From an uncultured Caulobacterales bacterium (lineage in GTDB: Bacteria > Pseudomonadota > Alphaproteobacteria > Caulobacterales > Maricaulaceae), in assembly GCA_938007945.1 (NCBI GenBank), contig CALLME010000140.1, positions 1 through 12,591 on the forward strand: a stretch of DNA of 12,591 bases, read 5' to 3'. Every line of letters begins with the position of its first letter. Positions within the stretch are counted from its first letter, which is position 1. Positions 1-7,301 of this stretch are shown here, piece by piece. The position numbers and the translations under genes are program-made. The notes beneath the pieces are model-generated. The model saw only the letters and a list, made by a program, of their open reading frames with translations, was not told the DNA's origin and ran no database searches.

Positions 1-283
1 AGGCACGCTCACATTGGATGCGGGCGCGCAAAAGGCTTTGGCAAAAGGCAAAAGCCTCCTTGCGGCAGGCGTCACAAAAATCACAGGTGAGTTTAAAAAA
101 GGCGACGCCGTGACACTTATCTCAGAGACGGGGACCGAACTCGCGCGCGGGCTTATCTCTTATGACGTGGCAGATGCGCGCGACATTATGGGTCGCCACT
201 CGCGCGATATTGAGACGCGGCTCGGCTATAGTAACGGGGCCGCTTTGGTTCACCGCGATAATCTGGTAGTGACAGAATTATGA
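1..283 (+). CDS. proB: Glutamate 5-kinase, C-terminal part (PUA domain), truncated by the window edge
   Basis: This is the 3' end of proB, whose product phosphorylates glutamate to gamma-glutamyl phosphate in the first step of cytosolic proline synthesis. Only about 93 codons are present. The frame is open from base 2, so the gene enters from the left and the TTG at 14 is an internal Leu codon, not a start. The visible part begins with a GTLTLDAGA-like stretch, continues with ALAKGKSLLAAGV, and ends with GHSRDIE-like and VHRDNLVV segments. This is the RNA-binding-like PUA domain that closes long-form glutamate 5-kinases. The amino-acid kinase domain lies outside the window. The stop codon overlaps the proA start by 4 bases (ATGA), which implies translational coupling with the next enzyme of the pathway. 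The identification rests on the PUA sequence and the proA neighbour. Confidence 0.93.
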   Translation, partial: GTLTLDAGAQKALAKGKSLLAAGVTKITGEFKKGDAVTLISETGTELARGLISYDVADARDIMGRHSRDIETRLGYSNGAALVHRDNLVVTEL

Positions 284-1563
284 GTGTTCAATTTTCAAAT
301 TTCAAAACCCTCGACGATTATATGGCAGAGCTCGGCCGCGCCGCGCGCACGGCACAAAATGTGCTCCGCACATCAAGCAGCGAAGTCCGCAATCAAGCCA
401 TACGCAACATGGCCAAAAACATCCGCGCGAATAGCGCCGCGATTGTCACGGCAAATGAAAAAGATATGGCGGCAGGGCGCGACAAAGGCCTCTCTCCCGC
501 CATGCTCGACAGGCTCCGTTTAGACGCGGCTCGTATTGACGGCATAGCTGATGGCCTAGACGCCATCGCCGCCTTGCCCGACCCTGTCGGCCAGATTGAC
601 GAAAGCTGGAGTGAAAATAACGGACTCAGTTTTGAAAAAGTGCGCGTGCCCATTGGCATCATCGGCATGATTTACGAAAGCCGCCCCAACGTCACGGCAG
701 ACGCTGGCGCGCTCGCGGTAAAATCTGGCAATGGATGTATCTTGCGCGGCGGGTCAGAGGCGATGCACTCTAACCTCGCGATTTATAGCGCGATGCGGAC
801 AGGTCTTGCGGCGGCGGGCCTACACGCAGCCTGCGTGCAATATATCGACACGACAGACCGCGCGGCTGTCGGCGCGCTTCTCGGCGGGATTGACGGCGCG
901 GTAGACATGATTATCCCACGCGGCGGCAAAGGCCTGATTGCGCGTGTGCAAAAAGATGCCCGCGTCCCTGTGCTCGCTCACCTTGAAGGGCTCAATCATA
1001 GCTATGTTCATAAAAGCGCTGACCTAGAGAAGGCGGAGCGGCTCGTGCTGAATGCGAAGTTGCGGCGCACGGGCGTATGCGGCTCGACCGAAACTCTCCT
1101 GATTGACCGCGAGATCGCTGATGTTGCGGTGCCGAAACTTCTTCACGCACTCACAGAGGGAGACTGCGAAATTCGAGGCGATGCTGATGTTTGCGCGCTC
1201 TTCTCAACCGCAAAACTTGCATCTGAGACAGATTTTCAAACCGAACACCTCGCCGCCATCATTAATGTGCGCCTTGTGGACAGGCTAGAGGACGCCCTCA
1301 CCCATATCGCGACTTACGGCAGCGGACACACGGACTGTATAATTTGCGAAGACGCGGACGCTGCCGCGCGGTTCCTGCGCGAAGTTGATAGCGCCATTTG
1401 TATGCATAATACCTCGACCCAATTTGCGGACGGGGGCGAGTTTGGATTTGGCGCAGAAATCGGCATTGCGACAGGCCGCCTTCACGCCCGAGGTCCTGTC
1501 GGTGCAAAGCATCTGACAACCTTTAAATACCGCGTCACGAGCAACGGTCAAACGCGTTCGTGA
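280..1563 (+). CDS. proA: Glutamate-5-semialdehyde dehydrogenase (gamma-glutamyl phosphate reductase)
   Basis: ProA reduces gamma-glutamyl phosphate to glutamate 5-semialdehyde with NADPH, the second step of proline synthesis. The 427-residue length is normal for the family. The protein belongs to the aldehyde dehydrogenase fold. An IGMIYESRPNVTADA stretch near residues 126-140 is a ProA hallmark, an IIPRGGKGLI segment follows, and the catalytic cysteine is Cys267 in RRTGVCGSTETLL. An EFGFGAEIGIATGRLHARGP stretch near the C-terminus is also typical. One deviation is GLNHSYVH, where many ProA proteins have a GxCHxYV-type segment, so the non-catalytic Cys there is missing. The start is fixed by the ATGA overlap with proB, and the stop overlaps the GTG start of nadD (GTGA). 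The proB-proA-nadD run therefore looks like one coupled transcript. Confidence 0.97.
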   Translation: MSVQFSNFKTLDDYMAELGRAARTAQNVLRTSSSEVRNQAIRNMAKNIRANSAAIVTANEKDMAAGRDKGLSPAMLDRLRLDAARIDGIADGLDAIAALPDPVGQIDESWSENNGLSFEKVRVPIGIIGMIYESRPNVTADAGALAVKSGNGCILRGGSEAMHSNLAIYSAMRTGLAAAGLHAACVQYIDTTDRAAVGALLGGIDGAVDMIIPRGGKGLIARVQKDARVPVLAHLEGLNHSYVHKSADLEKAERLVLNAKLRRTGVCGSTETLLIDREIADVAVPKLLHALTEGDCEIRGDADVCALFSTAKLASETDFQTEHLAAIINVRLVDRLEDALTHIATYGSGHTDCIICEDADAAARFLREVDSAICMHNTSTQFADGGEFGFGAEIGIATGRLHARGPVGAKHLTTFKYRVTSNGQTRS

Positions 1564-2168
1564 CGGCTAGTTCCACCGTAAAAAAGCGCAAAAGCGGCCT
1601 CAAGGTTGGGCTATTTGGTGGCTCATTTAATCCCGCCCATATGGGGCATTTACACGTAGCAGAGACGGCTCTGCGCGCGCTAAACTTAGACGAAATCTGG
1701 TGGCTCGTTAGCCCGCAAAACCCGCTTAAGCCTGAACAGCCGAGCTACGATTCTCGCGTTGCAACTGTGCGCAAACTCCCGCTCTCGCGCCATATGAAAA
1801 TCTCGCGCCTAGAAGTCGATCACGACGCGCAATACACGATAGACACGTTGCGCCTCGCCCGCAGGCTCTATGCGCAAAATCGCTTTGTCTTTCTAATGGG
1901 GGCGGATAATTTCGCGCAACTCCCACGCTGGAAAAACTGGCAAGAGATTATGCACACCATGCCGATTGCGATTATCGCGCGCCCCACCAATTCTGGCGCG
2001 CCGCATTTTCGCGCGCGTCTCGGACAAGCGGCACGGCAATACCGCCATGCCCGCGTGCCAGAAGCGCAAGCCCATATTTTAGCAGGCAAACACGCCCCCG
2101 CTTGGACCTATATCACCTCGCCCTTAAGCCGTCTGTCTTCCTCTGCCATTCGTGCATCACAGCGATAG
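1560..2168 (+). CDS. nadD: Nicotinate-nucleotide adenylyltransferase
   Basis: NadD transfers AMP from ATP to nicotinate mononucleotide, giving deamido-NAD in NAD synthesis. The 202-residue protein shows the nucleotidyltransferase signature GGSFNPAHMGH at residues 20-30, with the two His of the HxGH motif. A GADNFAQLPRWKNW segment begins at residue 114. The C-terminal SSSAIR (about 193-198) matches the ISSTxIR-type motif that contacts ATP phosphates. The start is a GTG that overlaps the proA stop by 4 bases. About 17 polar residues precede the first beta strand, which is common in alphaproteobacterial NadD. Position between proA and rsfS is a conserved arrangement in the class. After the stop a 114-base gap separates it from rsfS. 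Confidence 0.96.
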   Translation: MTASSTVKKRKSGLKVGLFGGSFNPAHMGHLHVAETALRALNLDEIWWLVSPQNPLKPEQPSYDSRVATVRKLPLSRHMKISRLEVDHDAQYTIDTLRLARRLYAQNRFVFLMGADNFAQLPRWKNWQEIMHTMPIAIIARPTNSGAPHFRARLGQAARQYRHARVPEAQAHILAGKHAPAWTYITSPLSRLSSSAIRASQR

Positions 2169-2282
2169 CCAGACCGTGCAAATCATGTTAAGTGAGGCGA
2201 ATTAAATTCATGGAGAGATCCCCTGCCTATCATTGATAAAAACAGCCCAAAAGTCCCCGTTGATAAAACCACCAATGGCCAT
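2169..2282 (+). other. nadD-rsfS intergenic leader with an open in-frame stretch and a mini-ORF
   Basis: The rsfS frame stays open well upstream of the ATG at 2283, back past 2223. A GGAG at 2212-2215 sits 7 bases before an in-frame CTG at 2223, whereas the 2283 ATG has no clear Shine-Dalgarno. An out-of-frame ATG at 2210 opens an 8-codon ORF that stops at 2234-2236. A direct repeat TTGATAAAA occurs at 2233-2241 and 2260-2268. No convincing promoter or terminator was seen. Confidence 0.4.
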
Positions 2283-2702
2283 ATGGGCGTAAATCTGAAC
2301 AACAAGCCGCGTCCGACCGCGGACGTCAAAGCGGCGAAGAAAATCTCAGATCAGATTGTCTCTATTTTGGATGAGAACTCCGCCCAAGACGTCATCGAAA
2401 TTGATATTGCGGGCAAGTCGTCTGTGGCTGATTTTATGATTGTGGCCTCTGGCCGCTCGAACCGTCATGTCAGCGCGCTGGCGGATTATGTCATTCAAGG
2501 CCTTAAAGATGACGGCCACCGCGACCTCGGTATCGAAGGGCAAGACGCGGCCGATTGGGTTTTAATTGATGCGGGTGATGTGATTTTGCATCTCTTCCGA
2601 CCCGAAGTGCGGGCGTTTTATAATCTTGAGAAGATTTGGTCTGTCCCCTTGCCTGAGAGCGTGCGCGCGCTTGCCCCTGCTGACCCGTCTTTAGAAGACT
2701 AG
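2283..2702 (+). CDS. rsfS: Ribosomal silencing factor RsfS
   Basis: RsfS binds ribosomal protein uL14 on the large subunit and blocks subunit joining, lowering translation during starvation; it can also act in 50S maturation. The 139-residue protein carries the whole RsfS/Iojap domain from about residue 18 to 125. Visible signatures are DFMIVASGRSNRHVSALAD (50-68), GIEGQDAADWVLIDAGDVILH, and RAFYNLEKIW near 110-119. The alphaproteobacterial N-terminal leader before the domain is short and polar. Start choice is uncertain: the ATG used here lacks a Shine-Dalgarno, and a CTG at 2223 with GGAG at the right distance would add 20 residues (LPIIDKNSPK...). The domain itself is complete either way. 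rlmH follows after 9 bases, and both genes act on the large ribosomal subunit. Confidence 0.92.
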   Translation: MGVNLNNKPRPTADVKAAKKISDQIVSILDENSAQDVIEIDIAGKSSVADFMIVASGRSNRHVSALADYVIQGLKDDGHRDLGIEGQDAADWVLIDAGDVILHLFRPEVRAFYNLEKIWSVPLPESVRALAPADPSLED

Positions 2703-2711
2703 ACAAAACTC

Positions 2712-3182
2712 ATGCGGCTAAACATTCGCGCGGGCGGTGTTATCCGCAAAGGTCCAGAGCGCGAGTTAGTGGACGATTATCTGCGCCGCTCAGAGGGCTT
2801 GTCCAAGGCTTGCGGCTTTCTCTCTATTTCCGAGACTCAAATCGACTTACGCAGTGCAAAGTCACGCGCGGAGGAAACACGCACGCTGCTGCATGGCCTT
2901 GACCCGACCCATAAGCTCGTCGTCATGGATGAGCGCGGCAAATCCCTCACCTCTCGCCAGATTGCCAAGACACTCGCAAATTGGCGCGATGACGGTATTT
3001 CAGAAACCCATTTTGTCATTGGCGGCGCGGACGGATTTGACCCTTCTGAGATACCAGACAATGCTATTCGCTGGAGCTTGGGGGCGCAGGTTTGGCCGCA
3101 TAAGCTCGTGCGCGTTATGCTGTCTGAGCAGCTCTATCGCGCGCTTTCAATTTTAACCAGCGCACCTTATCATCGCGATTAA
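2712..3182 (+). CDS. rlmH: 23S rRNA pseudouridine-1915 N3-methyltransferase
   Basis: RlmH is a SPOUT-class (knotted) SAM-dependent methyltransferase that methylates pseudouridine 1915 in helix 69 of 23S rRNA on assembled 70S ribosomes. The 156-residue length is typical. The family signatures are VVMDERGKSLTSRQIA (about 70-85), the SAM-site FVIGGADGF at 101-109, and the C-terminal WPHKLVRVMLSEQLYRA (128-144) ending in PYHRD. The family normally has F/L-x-H-x-L-x-R-V-x-L-x-E-Q-L-Y-R-A, so all key residues are present. The stop codon overlaps the next start by one base (TAATG), so translation of the EnvC-like gene is probably coupled to it. The rsfS-rlmH pair is widely conserved. Confidence 0.96.
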   Translation: MRLNIRAGGVIRKGPERELVDDYLRRSEGLSKACGFLSISETQIDLRSAKSRAEETRTLLHGLDPTHKLVVMDERGKSLTSRQIAKTLANWRDDGISETHFVIGGADGFDPSEIPDNAIRWSLGAQVWPHKLVRVMLSEQLYRALSILTSAPYHRD

Positions 3183-4378
3183 TGTTACGCGCTGTTCTCA
3201 TATCTTTGCTGCTCGCGGTCAGCACAGCGGCAACGGCCCAAACGGTTGACCCATCAGAGCTAGACGATCTGACCCGCGCTGAGGCCGAAGCTAAAGCCAA
3301 AGCCGATAAGCTCGCCTCTGAAAAAGAGAGTGTCGAGACAGAAATCCTGACTTTTAGGGAGGATTTGCGACGCAGCGCCGCAGAATCTGCAAGCTATGAG
3401 AGAGCGAGCCGCGAGATTGATGCACGGCTCGTTGAACTTACCCGCCAAGAGGCGCAAATTAGCGGACGCCTGTCAGATGACCGCAAAGCGCAAGGCGAAC
3501 TTCTCGCCGCGCTGCAACGGCTCTCAAACACACCCCCCGTCGCCGTTCTCGTCTCCTCAGAGAATACGCTGAGCGCCGCGCGTGCCTCAATGATGATTGC
3601 GAATATCACGGCTCAACTTGATACGCGTTCGCGGGCCCTATCGACCCAGCTTACAGAACTTGCTGCCGTGCGCGAGGACATTGCTATCGAACGCGAAAAA
3701 CTCGGTCAAACCGAAACGGCGTTGAACGAGAAACGAAGAACAATCCGCGCGCTTGTGAAAGAAAAGTCCGAACGTGCCGCGCGGCTATCTGATAATGCCA
3801 AGGCCGCTCAAGAGGAGGCTAAAGCGCTCGCCGCCAAAGCCTCTGACTTGCGGGAACTCATCAAAAAATTTGAGCGCGCCGCAAATGATGTCGTACCGCG
3901 GCTTAAGCCTGCGCCAGGGGCCGCCACGCCGCGCGTAAAGCCTAAAAGCGGCAGTCGCGCGCCAGAGCCTCTCAATCTGCCAGAGGGAACCCGTTTTGCC
4001 GATGCGCGCGGGGATTTACGTCCCCCTGTTCAGGGCACGCTGAAATCAGGTTACGGCAGCGGACGCAAAGGTTTGACCGTGTCGACCCGAAAACAAGCCC
4101 AAGTCACAGCGCCGTTTACAGGCCATATCGAATTTGCAGGCGCGTTTAAAAACTATGACAACGTCGTCATCCTAAATGTCGGCGAGAACTACTTTATGTT
4201 GCTGACGGGGCTCGGCGAGATATTTGTCGACTCAGGTGAAATGGTCAAAATTGGCGAGCCTGTTGGACTTATGCCGCAAAATGCCACCGCGCCGGAGCTA
4301 TATATTGAGTTGCGTAAAAATGGGGCTCCGATTAATCCCAAGCCTTGGCTCGGCGACGCTTTCACGGCGCGTGGATAG
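3182..4378 (+). CDS. EnvC-like murein hydrolase activator (signal peptide, coiled coil, degenerate LytM/M23 domain)
   Basis: This 398-residue protein is probably a periplasmic activator of cell-wall amidases at division. A signal peptide covers about residues 1-20 (MLRAVLISLLLAVSTAATAQ). Residues about 28-245 are rich in Glu, Lys, Arg, Ala and Leu with heptad spacing, as expected for the long coiled coil that ties EnvC to FtsEX. After a Pro/Lys-rich linker, a LytM/M23 domain spans roughly 285-393. Its metal ligands are gone: the usual HxxxD region reads GLTVSTRK and the HxH strand reads APELYIELRKNG. Such loss is characteristic of EnvC-type activators, which lack hydrolase activity. It overlaps rlmH by one base and precedes the S41 proteases, the usual alphaproteobacterial setting. 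FtsEX is not in the window, so the partner is inferred. Confidence 0.88.
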   Translation: MLRAVLISLLLAVSTAATAQTVDPSELDDLTRAEAEAKAKADKLASEKESVETEILTFREDLRRSAAESASYERASREIDARLVELTRQEAQISGRLSDDRKAQGELLAALQRLSNTPPVAVLVSSENTLSAARASMMIANITAQLDTRSRALSTQLTELAAVREDIAIEREKLGQTETALNEKRRTIRALVKEKSERAARLSDNAKAAQEEAKALAAKASDLRELIKKFERAANDVVPRLKPAPGAATPRVKPKSGSRAPEPLNLPEGTRFADARGDLRPPVQGTLKSGYGSGRKGLTVSTRKQAQVTAPFTGHIEFAGAFKNYDNVVILNVGENYFMLLTGLGEIFVDSGEMVKIGEPVGLMPQNATAPELYIELRKNGAPINPKPWLGDAFTARG

Positions 4379-4524
4379 AGCACTCACTCTCTAAAGCGTC
4401 TCATCACGCAAAGATGACAGCTTTGTACTGAAGTTAGGGTTTGCACGAGGCCGAAAAAAACGCATAAATGTAGCTCTGGCTGAGCGCTCCCTATTTGTGC
4501 GCGGCCTGACTATTTGGAGCTATT
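4379..4524 (+). promoter_or_regulatory. Intergenic region with a candidate promoter for the S41 pair
   Basis: This 146-base gap is the largest before the envelope proteases. TTGCAC at 4441-4446 and CATAAA at 4463-4468 are separated by 16 bases and could form a weak sigma-70-type promoter; each matches consensus only partly. A GGAG at 4516-4519 lies 5 bases before the ATG at 4525 and supports that start. A short CAAAG/CTTTG inverted pair near 4410-4426 has no T-tract and is not called a terminator. Confidence 0.3.
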
Positions 4525-5844
4525 ATGAAGTATATCGTGCCTGCACTCGGAACTATTGCCGCTGTTGCGCTATTCGCCACATCTAATTTTAAGGCGAGCC
4601 CTGCGATTGCCGCGGAAAGCTCCAAGAAAGTCGACACATTTAAGCAGCTTGAATTGTTTGCTGATGTTATGGCGCGGGTGCGCTCTGACTATGTGGTCGA
4701 TGTCGAAGACGACCTTCTAATTGAGGACGCAATTAACGGAATGCTGCAAAGCCTTGACCCGCATAGCAGCTATATGAATGCCGATACGTTCCGCGATATG
4801 CAGGACGTGACCGATGGTGAATATGGCGGGCTCGGCATGGAAGTGACCTCGGATAGCGGTTTTGTTAAAGTCGTCGCGCCAATTGATAACACGCCTGCCG
4901 CAAAAGCAGGTATTGAAGCGGGCGACTATATCACAGAAATTGACGGCGAAAGCCTCATCGGCATGGGGCTAACCGAAGCTGTTGATCAGATGCGCGGCAA
5001 GCCTGGTGAACCCATCACCGTCACAATTGTGCGCAAAGACGAAGACCCCAAAGAAATTACTATGGTGCGAGCTATTATTCCGCAAAACCGCGCAACCTAT
5101 CAAATTAAAGACGGTATTCCTGTCGTGCGTATTTCGCAATTTAACGCTAAAACTGACAGTTCAATGAGAACGGCGATTACAGCCGCTCGTAATGAACTTG
5201 GCGGTAAACTTCCAGGACTTGTGCTTGATTTGCGCCGTAATCCAGGCGGGCTTCTCGACCAGTCGATTAAAGTCAGCAGCGCCTTTTTGGACGGCGGCGA
5301 TGTCGTTTCAACGCGTGGGCGGCGTAGCAATGATGTTCAGGAATATAGCGCCGAAAAAGGCGATATGCTCAAAAATGTGCCGATTGTTGTGCTGATTGAT
5401 AATGCCTCGGCGTCAGCCTCTGAAATCGTGGCGGGCGCTATCCAAGACCGCGAACGCGGGCTTGTGGTTGGTATGACCTCATTTGGCAAAGGCTCTGTGC
5501 AATCTATTATTCCACTGCGCGGGGGTCGTGACGGCGCGATACGCCTCACTACACAGCGCTATTACACGCCGTCTGGCCGTTCTATTCAAGGCACAGGGAT
5601 TGAGCCTGACATCTTTGTCGCTGCCGAACCCGAAGATGAAAACGCGCGCAAGACATTCCGCGAATCTGATCTACCGAATGCGATTAAAAATGAGCTTGAA
5701 GCGGCAGAAGCTGAGAAAGAAGCTGAGATCAAAATCGAATATCCACCCGCTGATTTCTCAGAGGACGGTGACTTTCAACTCGACAAAGCCATCGAGATTT
5801 TAAAAACAGGCACTTATAAAACACTCATGGCGGCTGCGGGCTAG
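4525..5844 (+). CDS. ctpA: S41 carboxyl-terminal processing protease, first of a tandem pair
   Basis: This is a periplasmic serine protease of the CtpA/Prc family, which trims or degrades envelope proteins, often regulators of peptidoglycan hydrolases, from their C-termini. The 439-residue protein has an N-terminal export signal (about 1-30, ending AIAA). It then has the LDPHSSYM segment typical of the family, a PDZ domain from about residue 100 to 185 beginning GGLGMEVT, and the S41 protease core. The catalytic set is intact: Ser297 in SASASEI, Lys322 in FGKGSVQ (25 residues later, as in Prc Ser430/Lys455) and Gln326. The DLRRNPGG loop is also canonical. A clear GGAG lies 5 bases before the start. 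It follows an EnvC-like activator and is separated by only 2 bases from a paralogue. The substrate is not evident from the sequence. Confidence 0.94.
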   Translation: MKYIVPALGTIAAVALFATSNFKASPAIAAESSKKVDTFKQLELFADVMARVRSDYVVDVEDDLLIEDAINGMLQSLDPHSSYMNADTFRDMQDVTDGEYGGLGMEVTSDSGFVKVVAPIDNTPAAKAGIEAGDYITEIDGESLIGMGLTEAVDQMRGKPGEPITVTIVRKDEDPKEITMVRAIIPQNRATYQIKDGIPVVRISQFNAKTDSSMRTAITAARNELGGKLPGLVLDLRRNPGGLLDQSIKVSSAFLDGGDVVSTRGRRSNDVQEYSAEKGDMLKNVPIVVLIDNASASASEIVAGAIQDRERGLVVGMTSFGKGSVQSIIPLRGGRDGAIRLTTQRYYTPSGRSIQGTGIEPDIFVAAEPEDENARKTFRESDLPNAIKNELEAAEAEKEAEIKIEYPPADFSEDGDFQLDKAIEILKTGTYKTLMAAAG

Positions 5845-5846
5845 TC

Positions 5847-7187
5847 ATGTCCCGTTTTCCTACAGGATTGATTGCGGCGACACTGGCCGCGAGTCTTATG
5901 CTTGGCGCAGGTGCAACTGCGCAGGTTTACAGCAAAAAAACGGACGCGCAAAAGCGGGCCGAAGATGCAGCGATGATTGAGAAGCTGCGCCTCTTTGGCG
6001 ACGTCTTTTCGCGTGTGCGTGACCTGAGTGTTGAAGAAACGCCCGACGATGAACTTATCGCGGCGGCGATGAACGGCGCCCTCAGCGCGCTTGACCCGCA
6101 TTCGAGCTACGTACCGCCTGCGCGTTTTGAAGAGCAGCAGGTAGAGCAGCGCCGCGAATATGGCGGCCTCGGCATTGAAGTCACCCAAGAGCTTGGCCTC
6201 GTGAAAGTGCAATATGCGCTTGAGGACGGGCCTGCTTTTAAAGCTGGCATCCGCACAGGCGATTTCATCACGGCCGTTGAAGGCGAAAAAGTCCGCGGAA
6301 AATCGCTAGACGAGGCGATTAAAGGCATGAAAGGTCTTGCGGGCGACCCCGTGACAGTCACCGTCCTCAACTCACAAAACGTGACGAAAGACATTGTCGT
6401 CATTCGTCAGCAAGTGCGCGGTCGCGCCGTACGTCACCGCGTGCTCGACGGGCTTGGCTATGTCTTTCTTGAGACGTTTAACAATGACAATCTCGCCCGC
6501 GATCTTGAGCGCGCGATGAACGATTTGAAACGCCAAATCGGCGGCGATATTCCGGGCCTTATTCTCGATCTGCGCGGTAATCGCGGCGGGCTTCTTGATC
6601 AATCTGTGGACGTCTCGAGCCTGTTTCTGGACGGCGGCGAAGTACTGTCCTCTCGCGGACGCACCCCAGAAGAGACAGAGCGTTACCATGCCAAACCTGG
6701 CCAGTACGACGCTGATATGCCGATTGTGGTATTGATCAATAGTGGTTCAGCCTCTGCTGCGGAAATTGTGGCGGGCGCGCTGCAAGACAGGGGTCGCGCC
6801 ATTGTCATGGGTCGTCGCTCTTTTGGGAAAGGCTCTGTGCAATCGGTTATTCCGCTTGGCTCTCCTGTCGAAAGCCTCGGCGCGCTACGGCTGACGACTC
6901 AACGTTATTTCACGCCCTCAGGGGGTTCCATCCAAGGGCGAGGCATTATGCCAGACCTTCTCGTCGCGCTCTCGCCAGACCCTGGCAAACTTGAGAAGCG
7001 TTTCCGCGAAGACAGCCTCCGTAATTCTCTCGGCAATCCAGATGATAGCGATTACATCGAGAAATATGAGGACATTGATTATCCGCCTGAGGACTGGCCT
7101 ATTGATGAGGACTATCAGCTTTCCAAAGCCAAAGATTTGCTTCGCAGTTCCCGCTACCAAAGCCTCGTTGCGGAATTTAACCGCTAG
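5847..7187 (+). CDS. S41 carboxyl-terminal processing protease, second of a tandem pair
   Basis: This 446-residue protein is a full-length paralogue of the preceding protease, arranged head to tail with a 2-base gap. It has a signal peptide (about 1-25, ending GATAQ), an LDPHSSYV segment, a PDZ domain from about residue 106, and the S41 core. The catalytic residues are present: Ser303 in GSASAAEI, Lys328 in FGKGSVQ and Gln332, with the same 25-residue Ser-Lys spacing. Differences from the first copy include a charged N-terminal linker after the signal, DLRGNRGG instead of DLRRNPGG, and SASAAEI instead of SASASEI. The PDZ groove region also differs, which suggests a different substrate preference. 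The shared order and motifs point to an old tandem duplication that has diverged, not a recent copy. Both genes are probably on one transcript. Confidence 0.93.
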   Translation: MSRFPTGLIAATLAASLMLGAGATAQVYSKKTDAQKRAEDAAMIEKLRLFGDVFSRVRDLSVEETPDDELIAAAMNGALSALDPHSSYVPPARFEEQQVEQRREYGGLGIEVTQELGLVKVQYALEDGPAFKAGIRTGDFITAVEGEKVRGKSLDEAIKGMKGLAGDPVTVTVLNSQNVTKDIVVIRQQVRGRAVRHRVLDGLGYVFLETFNNDNLARDLERAMNDLKRQIGGDIPGLILDLRGNRGGLLDQSVDVSSLFLDGGEVLSSRGRTPEETERYHAKPGQYDADMPIVVLINSGSASAAEIVAGALQDRGRAIVMGRRSFGKGSVQSVIPLGSPVESLGALRLTTQRYFTPSGGSIQGRGIMPDLLVALSPDPGKLEKRFREDSLRNSLGNPDDSDYIEKYEDIDYPPEDWPIDEDYQLSKAKDLLRSSRYQSLVAEFNR

Positions 7188-7301
7188 CTCTCGCGCAGGT
7201 TACCATTCAATGGTTTTACACGGTGAAACCCAGTCATGTTATTCACCTGTTGCGCGTAATCGCGCGTAGACCGCCCGACCAAATCGCCCTATTAGAGCGC
7301 C
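7188..7301 (+). promoter_or_regulatory. Intergenic region with several inverted repeats before the deacetylase gene
   Basis: The 114-base gap holds three inverted repeats. ACCATT-C-AATGGT is a perfect palindrome at 7202-7214 followed by TTTT. GGTGAA (7222-7227) pairs with TTCACC (7242-7247) across 14 bases. GCGCG-TAAT-CGCGC follows at about 7252-7265. None makes a strong GC hairpin with a long T-tract, so a terminator is doubtful; a binding site or weak attenuator is possible. No good promoter match was found. Confidence 0.25.

Noticed and set aside
14..16. TTG at 14 as the start of a small 89-residue gene
   Set aside because: The frame is open to the window edge and the residues before it continue the glutamate 5-kinase sequence, so this is an internal Leu codon.
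5841..6212. Minus-strand 123-codon open frame opposite the second protease
   Set aside because: It is antisense to a well-supported coding region and shows no domain, ribosome site or conservation cue.
7252..7266. GCGCG-TAAT-CGCGC hairpin as an intrinsic terminator after the second protease
   Set aside because: There is no T-run after it on either strand.
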